DNA of 64,000 nucleotides from an uncultured Alistipes sp. Lineage in GTDB: Bacteria; Bacteroidota; Bacteroidia; Bacteroidales; Rikenellaceae. Position 1 is the first letter of the stretch. The number at the start of each line of letters is the position of its first letter. The DNA lies in the NCBI GenBank assembly GCA_910583985.1, contig CAJTYA010000013.1, forward strand, positions 22,057 through 86,056, written 5' to 3'. Shown one piece after another: positions 32,023-40,822 of the stretch. The position numbers and the translations under genes were made by a program. The notes beneath the pieces are model-generated. The model worked only from the letters and a program-made list of their open reading frames with translations. It had not been told where the DNA came from and did no database searches.

Positions 32023-33810
32023 TCAATCCATCTTCAGCACGGCGAGGAAAGCCTCCTGCGGCACTTCCACGTTGCCCACCTGCCGCATGCGCTTCTTGCC
32101 CTTCTTCTGTTTTTCGAGCAGTTTGCGCTTGCGGCTGATGTCGCCGCCGTAACATTTGGCCGTCACGTCCTTGCGCACGGCCTTGACCGTCTCGCGGGCG
32201 ATGATCTTGGCCCCGATGGCGGCCTGTATCGCGATGTCGAACTGCTGGCGAGGGATCAACTCCTTGAGCTTCTCGCACATCTTCCGCCCGAAATCGTAGG
32301 CATGGTCGATGTAGGTCAACGACGAGAGGGCATCCACCGGCTCGCCGTTGAGCAGGATGTCGAGCTTGGCCAACTTGCTGGGCTTGTAGCCGGTCTGGTG
32401 GTAGTCGAACGAAGCGTAACCGCGCGATATGCTCTTGAGCTTGTCGTAAAAGTCGAAAACGATTTCGGCCAGCGGCATGTCGAAATTGATCTCCACGCGG
32501 TCCTGCGTGACGAAAGTCTGGTTGAGCAGCGTCCCGCGCTTATCGATGCAGAGCTTGATGACGTTGCCCAGATATTCGGTCTTGGTGATGATCTGCGCCA
32601 GAATGTACGGCTCCTCGATCGAGGCGATCAGCGTGGGTTCGGGCAGGCCGGAGGGGTTGTGCACGTCCAGCACGTCGCCTTTGCTCGTATGAACCTTGTA
32701 GGAAACGTTGGGCACCGTCGTGATGACGTCCATGTTGAACTCGCGGTACAGGCGCTCCTGAATGATTTCCATGTGGAGCAAGCCCAGAAAGCCGCAGCGG
32801 AAGCCGAAGCCGAGTGCCAGCGACGATTCGGGCTCGTAGGTCAGCGAGGCGTCGTTCAGGTTCAGTTTTTCGAGCGAGGCGCGCAGGTCCTCGTACTGGT
32901 CGGTCTCGACGGGGTAGAGCCCCGCGAACACCATCGGCTTGACGTCTTCGAATCCGGCGATGGCCTCGCGGCAGGATTCGCGCACGGTGGTGATCGTATC
33001 GCCCACCTTGACGTCGGCCGACGTCTTGATGCCGGAAATGATGTAGCCCACGTCTCCGGCACGCAACTCCTCGCGAGGGTGCATTTTGAGCTTGAGCACG
33101 CCGATCTCGTCGGCCGTGTACTCGCTGCCCGTATTGAACAGCTTCACCCGATCGCCCTTGCGCAACACGCCGTTGAATATGCGGTAATAGGCGATGATGC
33201 CCCGGAAAGGATTGAATACCGAGTCGAAAATCAACGCCTGAAGCGGTGCCTGTTCGTCGCCCTTGGGTGCCGGAATCCGCTCGATGATGGCCGAAAGAAT
33301 ATCCTCGACGCCCTGGCCCGTCTTGCCCGAAGCGGCCAGTATGCTGTCCGGGTCGCAGCCGAGCAGATCGACGATCTGGTCTTTCACCTCGTCGATCATC
33401 GCAGCCTCCATGTCGATCTTGTTCATCACCGGAATGATTTCCAGATCGTGCCCCAATGCCAGATAGAGGTTGGATATGGTCTGCGCCTGAATGCCCTGCG
33501 TGGCATCGACGATCAGCAGCGCCCCTTCGCAGGAAGCGATCGCCCGCGAGACCTCGTAGGAGAAATCGACGTGGCCCGGCGTGTCGATCAGGTTGAGAAT
33601 GTACTTTTCGCCCCGATAGACGTACTCCATCTGGATCGCATGGCTCTTGATGGTGATGCCTTTTTCCCGTTCGAGGTCCATGTCGTCGAGCACCTGCGCC
33701 TGCAATTCCCTTTCGGAAAGGGTTTTCGTCGTTTCCAGCAGGCGGTCGGCGAGCGTGCTCTTGCCGTGGTCTATATGGGCTATGATACAAAAATTGCGGA
33801 TATTCTTCAT
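32023..33810 (-). CDS. lepA: Elongation factor 4 (LepA)
   Basis: A 595-residue ribosome-associated GTPase that affects translocation and ribosome assembly. GTPase motifs: FCIIAHIDHGKSTLADRLLE (G1), GITIKSHAIQM (G2), LIDTPGHVDFSYEVSRA (G3) and PVMNKIDMEAA (G4). The elongation factor domains II, III and V and the LepA-specific C-terminal domain follow (GAKIIARETVKAVRKDVTAK, CYGGDISRKRKLLEKQK). It is full length. It is divergent from mqnP with nearly touching -7 boxes. Confidence 0.98.
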   Translation of the reverse strand: MKNIRNFCIIAHIDHGKSTLADRLLETTKTLSERELQAQVLDDMDLEREKGITIKSHAIQMEYVYRGEKYILNLIDTPGHVDFSYEVSRAIASCEGALLIVDATQGIQAQTISNLYLALGHDLEIIPVMNKIDMEAAMIDEVKDQIVDLLGCDPDSILAASGKTGQGVEDILSAIIERIPAPKGDEQAPLQALIFDSVFNPFRGIIAYYRIFNGVLRKGDRVKLFNTGSEYTADEIGVLKLKMHPREELRAGDVGYIISGIKTSADVKVGDTITTVRESCREAIAGFEDVKPMVFAGLYPVETDQYEDLRASLEKLNLNDASLTYEPESSLALGFGFRCGFLGLLHMEIIQERLYREFNMDVITTVPNVSYKVHTSKGDVLDVHNPSGLPEPTLIASIEEPYILAQIITKTEYLGNVIKLCIDKRGTLLNQTFVTQDRVEINFDMPLAEIVFDFYDKLKSISRGYASFDYHQTGYKPSKLAKLDILLNGEPVDALSSLTYIDHAYDFGRKMCEKLKELIPRQQFDIAIQAAIGAKIIARETVKAVRKDVTAKCYGGDISRKRKLLEKQKKGKKRMRQVGNVEVPQEAFLAVLKMD

Positions 33811-33830
33811 ACATTCTTTTTAAAGGTACG

Positions 33831-33848
33831 CAAAGTTAGTTAATTTTG
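33831..33848. promoter_or_regulatory. Back-to-back -7 boxes of lepA and mqnP
   Basis: TAACTTTG on the minus strand (33838-33831, toward lepA at 33810) and TAATTTTG on the plus strand (33841-33848, toward mqnP at 33873) are separated by only two bases. Both match TAnnTTTG. Polymerases starting in both directions would occlude each other. Confidence 0.6.
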
Positions 33849-33872
33849 CGGATTCAGAAAAACAGCCCCTTT

Positions 33873-34745
33873 ATGAATTACACACAGACCGTGGCCCGCT
33901 ACGGCTCGCTGGTTAAATTCAGTCATACGATCTTCGCGCTGCCTTTCGCGCTGGTAGGGTATACCTACGCGCTGTGCACGACCGACGCGACGTTCAGCAC
34001 CCTGCTGCTGGTCAAGATTCTGCTGGCGATGGTGCTGGCCCGCAACACGGCGATGGGATTCAACCGCTACGCCGACCGCAAGATCGACGCGCTCAACCCG
34101 CGCACCCGCTCGCGGGAAATTCCCTCCGGGGTCATCTCGCCGCGCAAGGCTCTGATTTTCGTTCTGGTCAATGCCGCGCTGTTCATGGCGGACGCACTGT
34201 GGATCAACCCGCTGGCCTTCTGTCTCTCGCCCGTGGCATTGATCGTGCTGCTCGGCTACAGCCTCACCAAACGTTTCACGGCATGGTGCCACATCGTGCT
34301 CGGCGTGGCATTAGGCATCGCTCCGGTGGGCGCCTACATCGCCGTGACCGGACATTTCGCGCTGTTTCCGATCCTGCTCACCGGACTGGTCGTCACGTGG
34401 TGCGGAGGATTCGACATCGTATATGCCTTGCAGGACATCGAGTTCGACCGCAGCCATGCGCTCCACTCGGTTCCGGCCCGGTTCGGCGTGCGGGGCGGCA
34501 TCGCCATCAGCATCCTGCTTCACCTGATTACCGTCTATGCCGTCGTCGTAGCCGGCCTCCACTACGGAGCAGGCACGCTCTACTGGATCGGGACGACGCT
34601 GTTCGTCGGCCTGCTCCTGTTCCAGCACTTGTTCATCACGCCCGCGCACATCGCCCGACTGGGCCGCTCGTTCGGCCTGCTGAACGGTCTGGCGAGCGTC
34701 TGCTACGCGACATTCGCCATCGCCGACATGATCGTCGTCCTTTAG
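33873..34745 (+). CDS. mqnP: UbiA-type polyprenyltransferase, MqnP-like (menaquinone synthesis)
   Basis: A 290-residue inner-membrane prenyltransferase with about eight helices. Mg-prenyl-diphosphate motif 1 is MGFNRYADRKIDALNPRTRS near residue 65 and motif 2 is FDIVYALQDIEFDRSHALHS near residue 190. The ARNTAMGFNR...REIPSGVIS arrangement is that of the UbiA subgroup linked to the futalosine menaquinone route (MqnP) rather than MenA. That assignment is family inference, and no other mqn gene is in the window. The ATG at 33873 lies 25 bases after the -7 box. Confidence 0.85.
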   Translation: MNYTQTVARYGSLVKFSHTIFALPFALVGYTYALCTTDATFSTLLLVKILLAMVLARNTAMGFNRYADRKIDALNPRTRSREIPSGVISPRKALIFVLVNAALFMADALWINPLAFCLSPVALIVLLGYSLTKRFTAWCHIVLGVALGIAPVGAYIAVTGHFALFPILLTGLVVTWCGGFDIVYALQDIEFDRSHALHSVPARFGVRGGIAISILLHLITVYAVVVAGLHYGAGTLYWIGTTLFVGLLLFQHLFITPAHIARLGRSFGLLNGLASVCYATFAIADMIVVL

Positions 34746-34818
34746 CGGATTCAGGGGCAGGGCGACGCCTTTTTCTGCGTTCGCCGTCCCCCTCTCGAAA
34801 CATACCGCACCGAACGTC

Positions 34819-34857
34819 GAGCGGGCGGCCGAAATCCCGTCGGCCGCCCGCTTTTTC
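34819..34857 (+). terminator. Intrinsic terminator of mqnP
   Basis: GCGGGCGGCCGA pairs with TCGGCCGCCCGC across a 7-base loop, then five T. It lies between the convergent mqnP and ACT-protein genes. Confidence 0.9.
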
Positions 34858-34878
34858 TCGCTCTCCGTTTTCCGCCTC

Positions 34879-35547
34879 TCAGGCTCCCGCCATGCGCTTG
34901 GCTTCCATCAGGATGGTGAATGCCCGATGGATGTCGTTGTCGCTGATGACGACGGTAAATTCGTTGGTGGTACTGATGACCTCCGTAATGTTGATGTTAT
35001 CCCAAGCCAGTTCCTTGAAAATATAGTAGTATACGCCGGGGCAGATCGTGTTCTCGACCGGCAGCTTGACCGTGATCGACGACAGATCGACCGTCTTGGC
35101 GATGTTGGTTTCCTCGGCGAAAATCTCATCGACCATGCCGGTCATCGAGCTGCTTACCACGAGCGTCGTCTCGTAAATACCCTGCGAGAACGTACAGAAC
35201 ACGTCTTTCATCGAACGGACCCGGCCCAGCAGTTGAGCTTGCTTTTCGTAAAGGGTGGGGGAGTTCACGAAAGCATAGTCGGCCAGATTGGAACGGACGA
35301 TGATGTCGCCGATGTTTTCGACCACTTTCTTGAACTTCATCGCCGACATCAGTTCCAGACGCGGCACCAGCCTGTTGAGCGCCATAATCACCGCGCTGTC
35401 GTTGACTTCCTTGCCCACCTTCTTTTCGATTTCGGGTTTGAGCTGCCGGGCCAGCGCCGACAGGTTGATCAGACCCTCCACAAGAGCGCCTTCCAAAAAA
35501 GGTTTCTTCTTGATGACCTCTTCTACTGCGTTCGGAATTGTAAGCAT
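34879..35547 (-). CDS. ACT-domain protein of unknown function
   Basis: A 222-residue cytoplasmic protein. The N-terminal part (MLTIPNAVEEVIKKKPFLEG, LVEGLINLSALARQLKPEIE) is helical and resembles a winged-helix or dimerisation module. The C-terminal half carries ACT-like beta-alpha-beta elements (LSSITVKLPVENTICPGVYY, INITEVISTTNEFTVVISDN, DIHRAFTILMEAKRM). ACT domains usually bind amino acids. It is divergent from lysC-lysA, and a shared regulatory region lies between them, so a role in sensing lysine or another aspartate-family amino acid is plausible but unproven. Confidence 0.75.
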   Translation of the reverse strand: MLTIPNAVEEVIKKKPFLEGALVEGLINLSALARQLKPEIEKKVGKEVNDSAVIMALNRLVPRLELMSAMKFKKVVENIGDIIVRSNLADYAFVNSPTLYEKQAQLLGRVRSMKDVFCTFSQGIYETTLVVSSSMTGMVDEIFAEETNIAKTVDLSSITVKLPVENTICPGVYYYIFKELAWDNINITEVISTTNEFTVVISDNDIHRAFTILMEAKRMAGA

Positions 35548-35716
35548 ATAAACGTTATCGGTTAATAATTTTCAGCTTCGGAACCCATCGGGTTACAGGT
35601 TGTATCCGTCACGGTTAAAAAAGAACGGACAACGCCCCGTTCTGTGCAAAATTTGACTCCCGTGTAACTTGTTGCAAAAAAAATAAAAACATCAGACAAA
35701 AACAAACATTTTGACA

Positions 35717-35724
35717 TACTTTTG
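35717..35724 (+). promoter_or_regulatory. Putative -7 box of lysC-lysA
   Basis: TACTTTTG, 50 bases before the lysC start, in a strongly AT-rich stretch (about 35650-35773). On the minus strand of the same region TTTG-N20-AAATTTTG could serve the ACT-protein gene. Confidence 0.5.
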
Positions 35725-35773
35725 TGCAAAAGCAAAGTTATTAATCGTTTTTATAACTTATTGATCGTTTTTT

Positions 35774-37078
35774 ATGATTAAGGTACTGAAATTCGGAGGG
35801 ACCTCGGTCGGATCGGCCGGCAACATGAAAAGAGTAGCGGAAATCGTCCAGCGCCAACCGGCCCGGATCACCGTGCTCTCGGCCATGTCGGGCACGACGG
35901 ACGCTCTGGTAAAAATAGCGGCAGCGGCGGCAGCCGGCGACACCGAAACGGTGGAGCGGCAACTGGCGATGCTGACCGAGAAGTACACCGCATGTATCGA
36001 AGGCCTGCTCGTATCGCACAGGGAGGAAGCGACCGAGCGCATGCGCACGGCGTTCGACACGATCCGGCGCGAAGCGGCCGCCTTCGAGGAATACCGCTCG
36101 GAGCGGATCGTCATCGCACAGGGCGAGCTGCTCACCTCGGCCATCTTCACGCTCTACCTCAACGAATGCGGCATGAAGGCCGTCTGCCTCCACTCGCCCG
36201 ACTTCATGGTGACCGACAGCGAAGAGAAAGTCGATACGGAACGCATCCGCCGCGCGTTGGCCGGCGTGGCCGCCGATCCGGATACCTACTACGTGGCACA
36301 GGGATTCATCTGCACCAACGCCCGCGGCGAGATCGACAACCTCGGCCGGGGCGGCAGCGACTACAGCGCCGCGCTGATGGGAGCCGCCGTCGACGCCGCC
36401 GAGGTACAGATATGGACCGACATCGACGGCATGCACAACAACGACCCGCGTTTCGTCGAGCACACGCATCCCATACGCAACATGAGCTTCGACGAAGCGG
36501 CCGAGCTGGCCTATTTCGGAGCCAAGATCCTGCATCCGGCCACCATCCAGCCCTGCAAGGACCACGGCATCCCCGTCCTGCTCAAGAACACGATGGACCC
36601 CGAAGCGCCGGGTACGACGATTTCGAATCGCGACGACGACTCGAAATCGTTCCACGCCGTGGCCGCCAAGGACGGCATCACGGTGATCCGCATCCACTCG
36701 GCCCGCATGTTGATGGCCTACGGTTTTCTGCGGAAGGTTTTCGAAATCTTCGAACAGTACCGGACGCCCATCGACATGATCACCACCTCGGAAGTGGCCG
36801 TGTCGCTCACCGTGGACAACGACGCCCACATCGACGACATCGTCCGCGAGCTCGGTGCGCTCGGTTCGATCGAAATCGAACGCAACAACTCGATCGTCTG
36901 CGTGGTGGGACGCATGGAACACAGCGACGCCGGACTGGCCGCCAGCGTGTTCCACAGCATCCGCAACATCCCGATCAAAATGATCTCCTACGGAGCCAGC
37001 CACCGCAGCATGGCCATGCTCATCGAAACCGAATACAAGCAACGAACGCTTCAGAGCCTCAACGACAGCCTGTTCTGA
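35774..37078 (+). CDS. lysC: Aspartokinase
   Basis: A 434-residue enzyme phosphorylating aspartate, the first step to lysine, DAP, threonine and methionine. Kinase motifs: MIKVLKFGGTSVGSAGNM (KFGGTS), NLGRGGSDYSAALMGAAV near residue 195, and WTDIDGMHNNDPRFVEHT. Two ACT domains follow from about residue 300 (DGITVIRIHSARMLMAYGFL, SIVCVVGRMEHSDAGLAASV), giving likely feedback control. The fused homoserine dehydrogenase domain is absent. The stop is followed by a single base and then lysA, so the two are one operon. Confidence 0.96.
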   Translation: MIKVLKFGGTSVGSAGNMKRVAEIVQRQPARITVLSAMSGTTDALVKIAAAAAAGDTETVERQLAMLTEKYTACIEGLLVSHREEATERMRTAFDTIRREAAAFEEYRSERIVIAQGELLTSAIFTLYLNECGMKAVCLHSPDFMVTDSEEKVDTERIRRALAGVAADPDTYYVAQGFICTNARGEIDNLGRGGSDYSAALMGAAVDAAEVQIWTDIDGMHNNDPRFVEHTHPIRNMSFDEAAELAYFGAKILHPATIQPCKDHGIPVLLKNTMDPEAPGTTISNRDDDSKSFHAVAAKDGITVIRIHSARMLMAYGFLRKVFEIFEQYRTPIDMITTSEVAVSLTVDNDAHIDDIVRELGALGSIEIERNNSIVCVVGRMEHSDAGLAASVFHSIRNIPIKMISYGASHRSMAMLIETEYKQRTLQSLNDSLF

Positions 37079-37079
37079 T

Positions 37080-38237
37080 ATGGGAGCACGCGAATACACC
37101 GGACGGCTGGCCGGTCTGCCCACGCCGTTCTATTTCTACGACATGGACCTGCTGGACCGCACGCTCCGCACGGCCGGAGAGGAAGCGGCCCGCTACGGCT
37201 ACAAGATACACTACGCCTTGAAAGCCAACTTCGATCCCCGCATCATGGCGGCCGTCAGGGCGGCCGGATTCGGCGTGGACTGCGTCAGCGGCAACGAAGT
37301 GCGTGCCGCCGTCGAAAGCGGATTTCCCGCTTCGGAGGTGGTATTCGCCGGCGTGGGCAAGAGTGACCGCGAAATCGAGTACGCCCTTTCCCAAGGCATC
37401 TTCTCGTTCAACTGCGAATCGCGCGAGGAGCTCGAAGTCATCGACGCCATCGCCGGACGCATGGGCCGGACGGCCCGCATCGCCCTGAGAATCAACCCGG
37501 ACGTGGACCCCAAAACCCACCGTCACATTTCGACCGGAAAGGCGGACAACAAATTCGGCATATCGTACACCGAAATCGACGAAGCCATCGCCTCGCTCGA
37601 CAAGCTGCGCCATATCGACATCGTCGGCCTGCACTTCCACATCGGATCGCAGATCCGAGACATGCGGGTCTTCGAACGCCTCTGCGAGCGGGTCAATGCG
37701 ATCAAGGCGTGGTTCGCCGGGCAGGGGATCGTCCTGCGACACCTGAACATGGGAGGCGGACTCGGCATCGACTACGACGCGCCGGATGCGGAGCCGGTGC
37801 CCGACTTCGCATCCTATTTCGACGTCTTCGCCCGTTGCCTCGAAACCGAACCCGGACAGACCGTCCACTTCGAGCTGGGACGTTCGCTCGTCGGCCCATG
37901 CGGAGAGCTGGTCGCCCGCGTGCTCTACAACAAGACGACGGGGGCGGGATCGAAGGTCGTCATCCTCGACGCCGGAATGACCGACCTGATCCGCCCGGCC
38001 CTCTATGACGCCCGGCACAGCATCGAGAACCTCACCTCGCAGGCCGCACCGCAAACCTACACCGTCGTGGGTCCGATCTGCGAATCGTCCGACACGTTCG
38101 CCGAACGCATCGAGCTGCCCGCCACCTCGCGCGGCGACCTGCTCGCCATCCGCTCGGCCGGCGCCTACGGCATGGCGATGGCCTCGCGCTACAACCTGCG
38201 CGACCTTCCCGGCGCCGTGTACAGCGACGAGCTCTGA
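37080..38237 (+). CDS. lysA: Diaminopimelate decarboxylase
   Basis: A 385-residue PLP enzyme making lysine from meso-diaminopimelate. It begins PTPFYFYDMDLLDRTLRTAG. The PLP Lys is in KIHYALKANFDPRI near residue 45. Family motifs are GFGVDCVSGNEVRAA, VGLHFHIGSQIRDMRVF near residue 185, NMGGGLGIDYD, ELGRSLVGPCGELV and GPICESSDTFAERI with the active-site Cys of the partner subunit. It ends ALP-type LRDLPGAVYSDEL. It is co-transcribed with lysC. Confidence 0.96.
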   Translation: MGAREYTGRLAGLPTPFYFYDMDLLDRTLRTAGEEAARYGYKIHYALKANFDPRIMAAVRAAGFGVDCVSGNEVRAAVESGFPASEVVFAGVGKSDREIEYALSQGIFSFNCESREELEVIDAIAGRMGRTARIALRINPDVDPKTHRHISTGKADNKFGISYTEIDEAIASLDKLRHIDIVGLHFHIGSQIRDMRVFERLCERVNAIKAWFAGQGIVLRHLNMGGGLGIDYDAPDAEPVPDFASYFDVFARCLETEPGQTVHFELGRSLVGPCGELVARVLYNKTTGAGSKVVILDAGMTDLIRPALYDARHSIENLTSQAAPQTYTVVGPICESSDTFAERIELPATSRGDLLAIRSAGAYGMAMASRYNLRDLPGAVYSDEL

Positions 38238-38377
38238 ATCCCACGACACCCCTCCGGCCGAAAGTCCGCCCGAATGTTTCCCGGTCCGAGGGACATCTCC
38301 CGACCGTCCGGAGGCCGATCCGTCCACTAAAGAACGCCTCCCCGTTCGGAACGGCAACCGAGGGAGCAAGATTGAAA

Positions 38378-38414
38378 AACGAGGGCTCGAATCCGTAAGA
38401 TTCGAGCCCTCGTT
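38378..38414. terminator. Perfect hairpin downstream of lysA
   Basis: A 16-bp perfect stem (AACGAGGGCTCGAATC with its complement) and loop CGTAA, 141 bases past the lysA stop. On the minus strand TTTTT follows. Confidence 0.65.
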
Positions 38415-38499
38415 CTCTCCCTCCGACAGCGAGATCCAACGTCCCACAGACTGAAAAACAAGGGTTGCCGACCTCGGACGGACGGTCCCTTTGCCGAAC

Positions 38500-38532
38500 G
38501 AAAAAGCGGGCGTCCGGCATATCGGACGCCCT
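38500..38532 (-). terminator. Intrinsic terminator of the floA unit
   Basis: GGGCGTCCG/CGGACGCCC stem with a six-base loop, followed by GC and five T on the minus strand, 26 bases past the floA stop. Confidence 0.88.
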
Positions 38533-38557
38533 CTGTACGGGAAGCGTGCTTCACGCT

Positions 38558-39526
38558 CTATTTGCTCTTTTCGGGCTTGACGATGCCTTCCCTCATGCGG
38601 GTGTCGGCCTGAATGTTCTGGAGTTTGTAGTAGTCCATTACGCCCAGATTGCCGTTGCGGAACGCTTCGGCGATGGCCATCGGGATTTCGGCCTCGGCCA
38701 GAATCACCTTGGCGCGGGCTTCCTGCGCCTTGGCCATCATTTCCTGTTCGAGCGCCACGGCCATGGCCCGTTTCTCCTCGGCCTTGGCCTGCGCAATATT
38801 CTTGTCGGCGTTGGCTTGGTCCATTTGCAGGAATGCGCCGATGTTCTTGCCCACGTCGATGTCGGCGATGTCGATGGAGAGGATTTCGAACGCCGTACCG
38901 GCATCGAGTCCCTTTTCGAGCACGACGCGCGAAATGAAATCGGGGTTTTCGAGCACCGTCTTATGCGAATCGGAAGAACCGATCGACGAGACGATCCCTT
39001 CGCCCACACGGGCCAGCACCGTATCTTCTCCCGCTCCGCCGACCAACTGCTTGATGTTGGCACGCACCGTCACGCGGGCCTTGGCGATCAACTGAATACC
39101 GTCTTTGGCCACGGCCGCCACGGGAGGCGTGTTGATGACTTTCGGATTGACCGACATCTGCACGGCTTCGGCCACGTTGCGCCCGGCGAGGTCGATGGCC
39201 GCCGCCATCCTGAAATCGAGCGCGATGTTGGCTTTCTGGGCCGAAATGAGCGCCGTCACGACGTTGGGCACGTTGCCCCCGGCCAGATAGTGGGCCTCCA
39301 GATCGTTCGCCGAGAGGTGCAGCCCCGCCTTGGTTCCGGCCACGAGCTGGTTGACGATCACCGAAGGCGGCACCTTCCTGAAACGCATCAGTACCAACTG
39401 CACCAGACTGATGCGGACGCCGGAAATCAACGCCGAGAACCACAGCCCGATGGGGATGAAGTAAAAGATGAACCACAATACCACCAGCGACACGAACGCG
39501 ATGGCGACCCAAATTCCCAATTCCAT
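38558..39526 (-). CDS. floA: Flotillin-like protein FloA
   Basis: A 322-residue membrane scaffold protein of the UPF0365/FloA family that organises lipid-ordered membrane patches. One N-terminal membrane helix (VAIAFVSLVVLWFIFYFIPI, about residues 7-27) is followed by the SPFH-like core (VPPSVIVNQLVAGTKAGLHL, GGAGEDTVLARVGEGIVSSI) and an Ala/Glu-rich coiled coil (KAEEKRAMAVALEQEMMAKA, QEARAKVILAEAEIPMAIAE). Length is normal. It lies 108 bases after the nfeD-like gene and is expected to act with it. Confidence 0.96.
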   Translation of the reverse strand: MELGIWVAIAFVSLVVLWFIFYFIPIGLWFSALISGVRISLVQLVLMRFRKVPPSVIVNQLVAGTKAGLHLSANDLEAHYLAGGNVPNVVTALISAQKANIALDFRMAAAIDLAGRNVAEAVQMSVNPKVINTPPVAAVAKDGIQLIAKARVTVRANIKQLVGGAGEDTVLARVGEGIVSSIGSSDSHKTVLENPDFISRVVLEKGLDAGTAFEILSIDIADIDVGKNIGAFLQMDQANADKNIAQAKAEEKRAMAVALEQEMMAKAQEARAKVILAEAEIPMAIAEAFRNGNLGVMDYYKLQNIQADTRMREGIVKPEKSK

Positions 39527-39634
39527 AATACTACGATATTGTTTTTAATGTTATTTCCTTCATCCGTTTTTCCGCACCGGACAGACGCCATGCGCATTCT
39601 CCGGGTTTCGGCGCCCGGCCGAATACCGACGAGC

Positions 39635-40147
39635 TCAGCCCACGGCTTTCCTCTCCTGCGGAACGCCGATCGGGGCCATACCGTCCCGGAGTCCCCGCAC
39701 GACGACGGCCGTATTGTCGTAGCCGATCACCTCGATACGGGTCCGGGGATCGAGATAGGCATCCATCGCCTTGGCTTCGAGCGTATGGTCTCCTATACGG
39801 ACCTTGCCCATCGGCGCCAGACGGGTCAGCGTCTCGCCCTGCTGCCCGATGCGGATGTCGTTCTGCTGCGGGGTAGGGGTCGAGGCGGAGTCGATCGTAG
39901 ACTTGAGCGACAACCGTTGCCACGTATTGGCCCGGAGCGACACGACGACGGCGGCAGCGCAAAGGATGACGATGGCGGCCACGACGAGCGAACCGCCCAG
40001 AATGCCGAAACGAACGAATCCGCACACCGCTGCAGCGACCAGCGCCGCAAAAGCGCCGATGCCCGCCACGCTGATGCCCGGCAACAGGACCAGCTCGGCC
40101 ACTAACAGCAACACGCCCACGACGATCAGCACGACGATCAATCCCAT
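39635..40147 (-). CDS. NfeD-like membrane protein
   Basis: A 170-residue partner of flotillin-type proteins. Membrane helices occupy about residues 1-85 (MGLIVVLIVVGVLLLVAELV, FGILGGSLVVAAIVILCAAA). The C-terminal OB-fold-like NfeD domain follows (RIGQQGETLTRLAPMGKVRI, DHTLEAKAMDAYLDPRTRIE, TAVVVRG). It is the short form without the ClpP-like protease domain. The ATG at 40147 is used, 30 bases after the promoter. It is first in a two-gene unit with floA. Confidence 0.92.
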   Translation of the reverse strand: MGLIVVLIVVGVLLLVAELVLLPGISVAGIGAFAALVAAAVCGFVRFGILGGSLVVAAIVILCAAAVVVSLRANTWQRLSLKSTIDSASTPTPQQNDIRIGQQGETLTRLAPMGKVRIGDHTLEAKAMDAYLDPRTRIEVIGYDNTAVVVRGLRDGMAPIGVPQERKAVG

Positions 40148-40176
40148 AATTGTCTCGATTTTTGTCGGACTCTTCC

Positions 40177-40208
40177 GAAAAATAGACAAATTTTCCGGAA
40201 TTTCAAAA
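40177..40208 (-). promoter_or_regulatory. Promoter of the nfeD-floA operon
   Basis: TTTTG (40208-40204), 19 bases, then TATTTTTC (40184-40177) on the minus strand. The spacing is ideal and the -7 box has one mismatch. It lies 30 bases before the start codon. Confidence 0.65.
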
Positions 40209-40822
40209 CGCAGTCCGACCGATTACACCTCATTGTCTTTATTTCTCAACGCCTTGCGCGATCTTCTTTCCCGATTTCGCGCTCCCGGAGTACACGATCC
40301 GGCCGCCGCATCCTGAAACGGGGAACGGAACCGAGGCCGGCTCCCGAACAGACGAGCCCTCTCCGTTCCGATTCCTCCGGCATCGTCTTTCGGCGGTTGC
40401 GGGAACGATGCCACCTCCGTCGAAACCTCGACCGGTTCCGGCAACGGCGTGTTTTCGGCTCATGCTCCCACGAACCGAAACAAAACGGCGACAGAACAGC
40501 CGAAACAAAAGACGGCCAGCGACCTTCCCGACGGGATCGTACGGACCTCGCCCGCCTGCGTTCCGGCAAGGACAGGGAGGTCGGTCGCCCACGCTTCCGA
40601 AAGCCCGACCGGGGGGCAGGCATCCCGCATACTCCGGACGGCGAACGATACCCGAAAACGGACGGAGGAAAATGCTGCGGGCCCCACGCGGTGTCCGAAC
40701 GGACGGTCTCCCGCTTCCGATCGTACGACCATGTTCCGAAACCGGCCGCTCCGACCGTACCGCAGACAAAGGCCGTACCGAAAAAACTGCCGCAGCAACG
40801 AGGCCCCCGCCGGCGAACGGAA
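40209..40822. other. Gene-less GC-rich tract
   Basis: About 610 bases downstream of the SPOR-type gene. No gene or clear terminator seen. Confidence 0.5.

Noticed and set aside
35548..35773. Possible lysine riboswitch before lysC
   Set aside because: The region is AT-rich with only a short GAACGG/CCGTTC hairpin. The five-helix lysine riboswitch core is not visible, and the leader after the likely start site is only about 45 bases.
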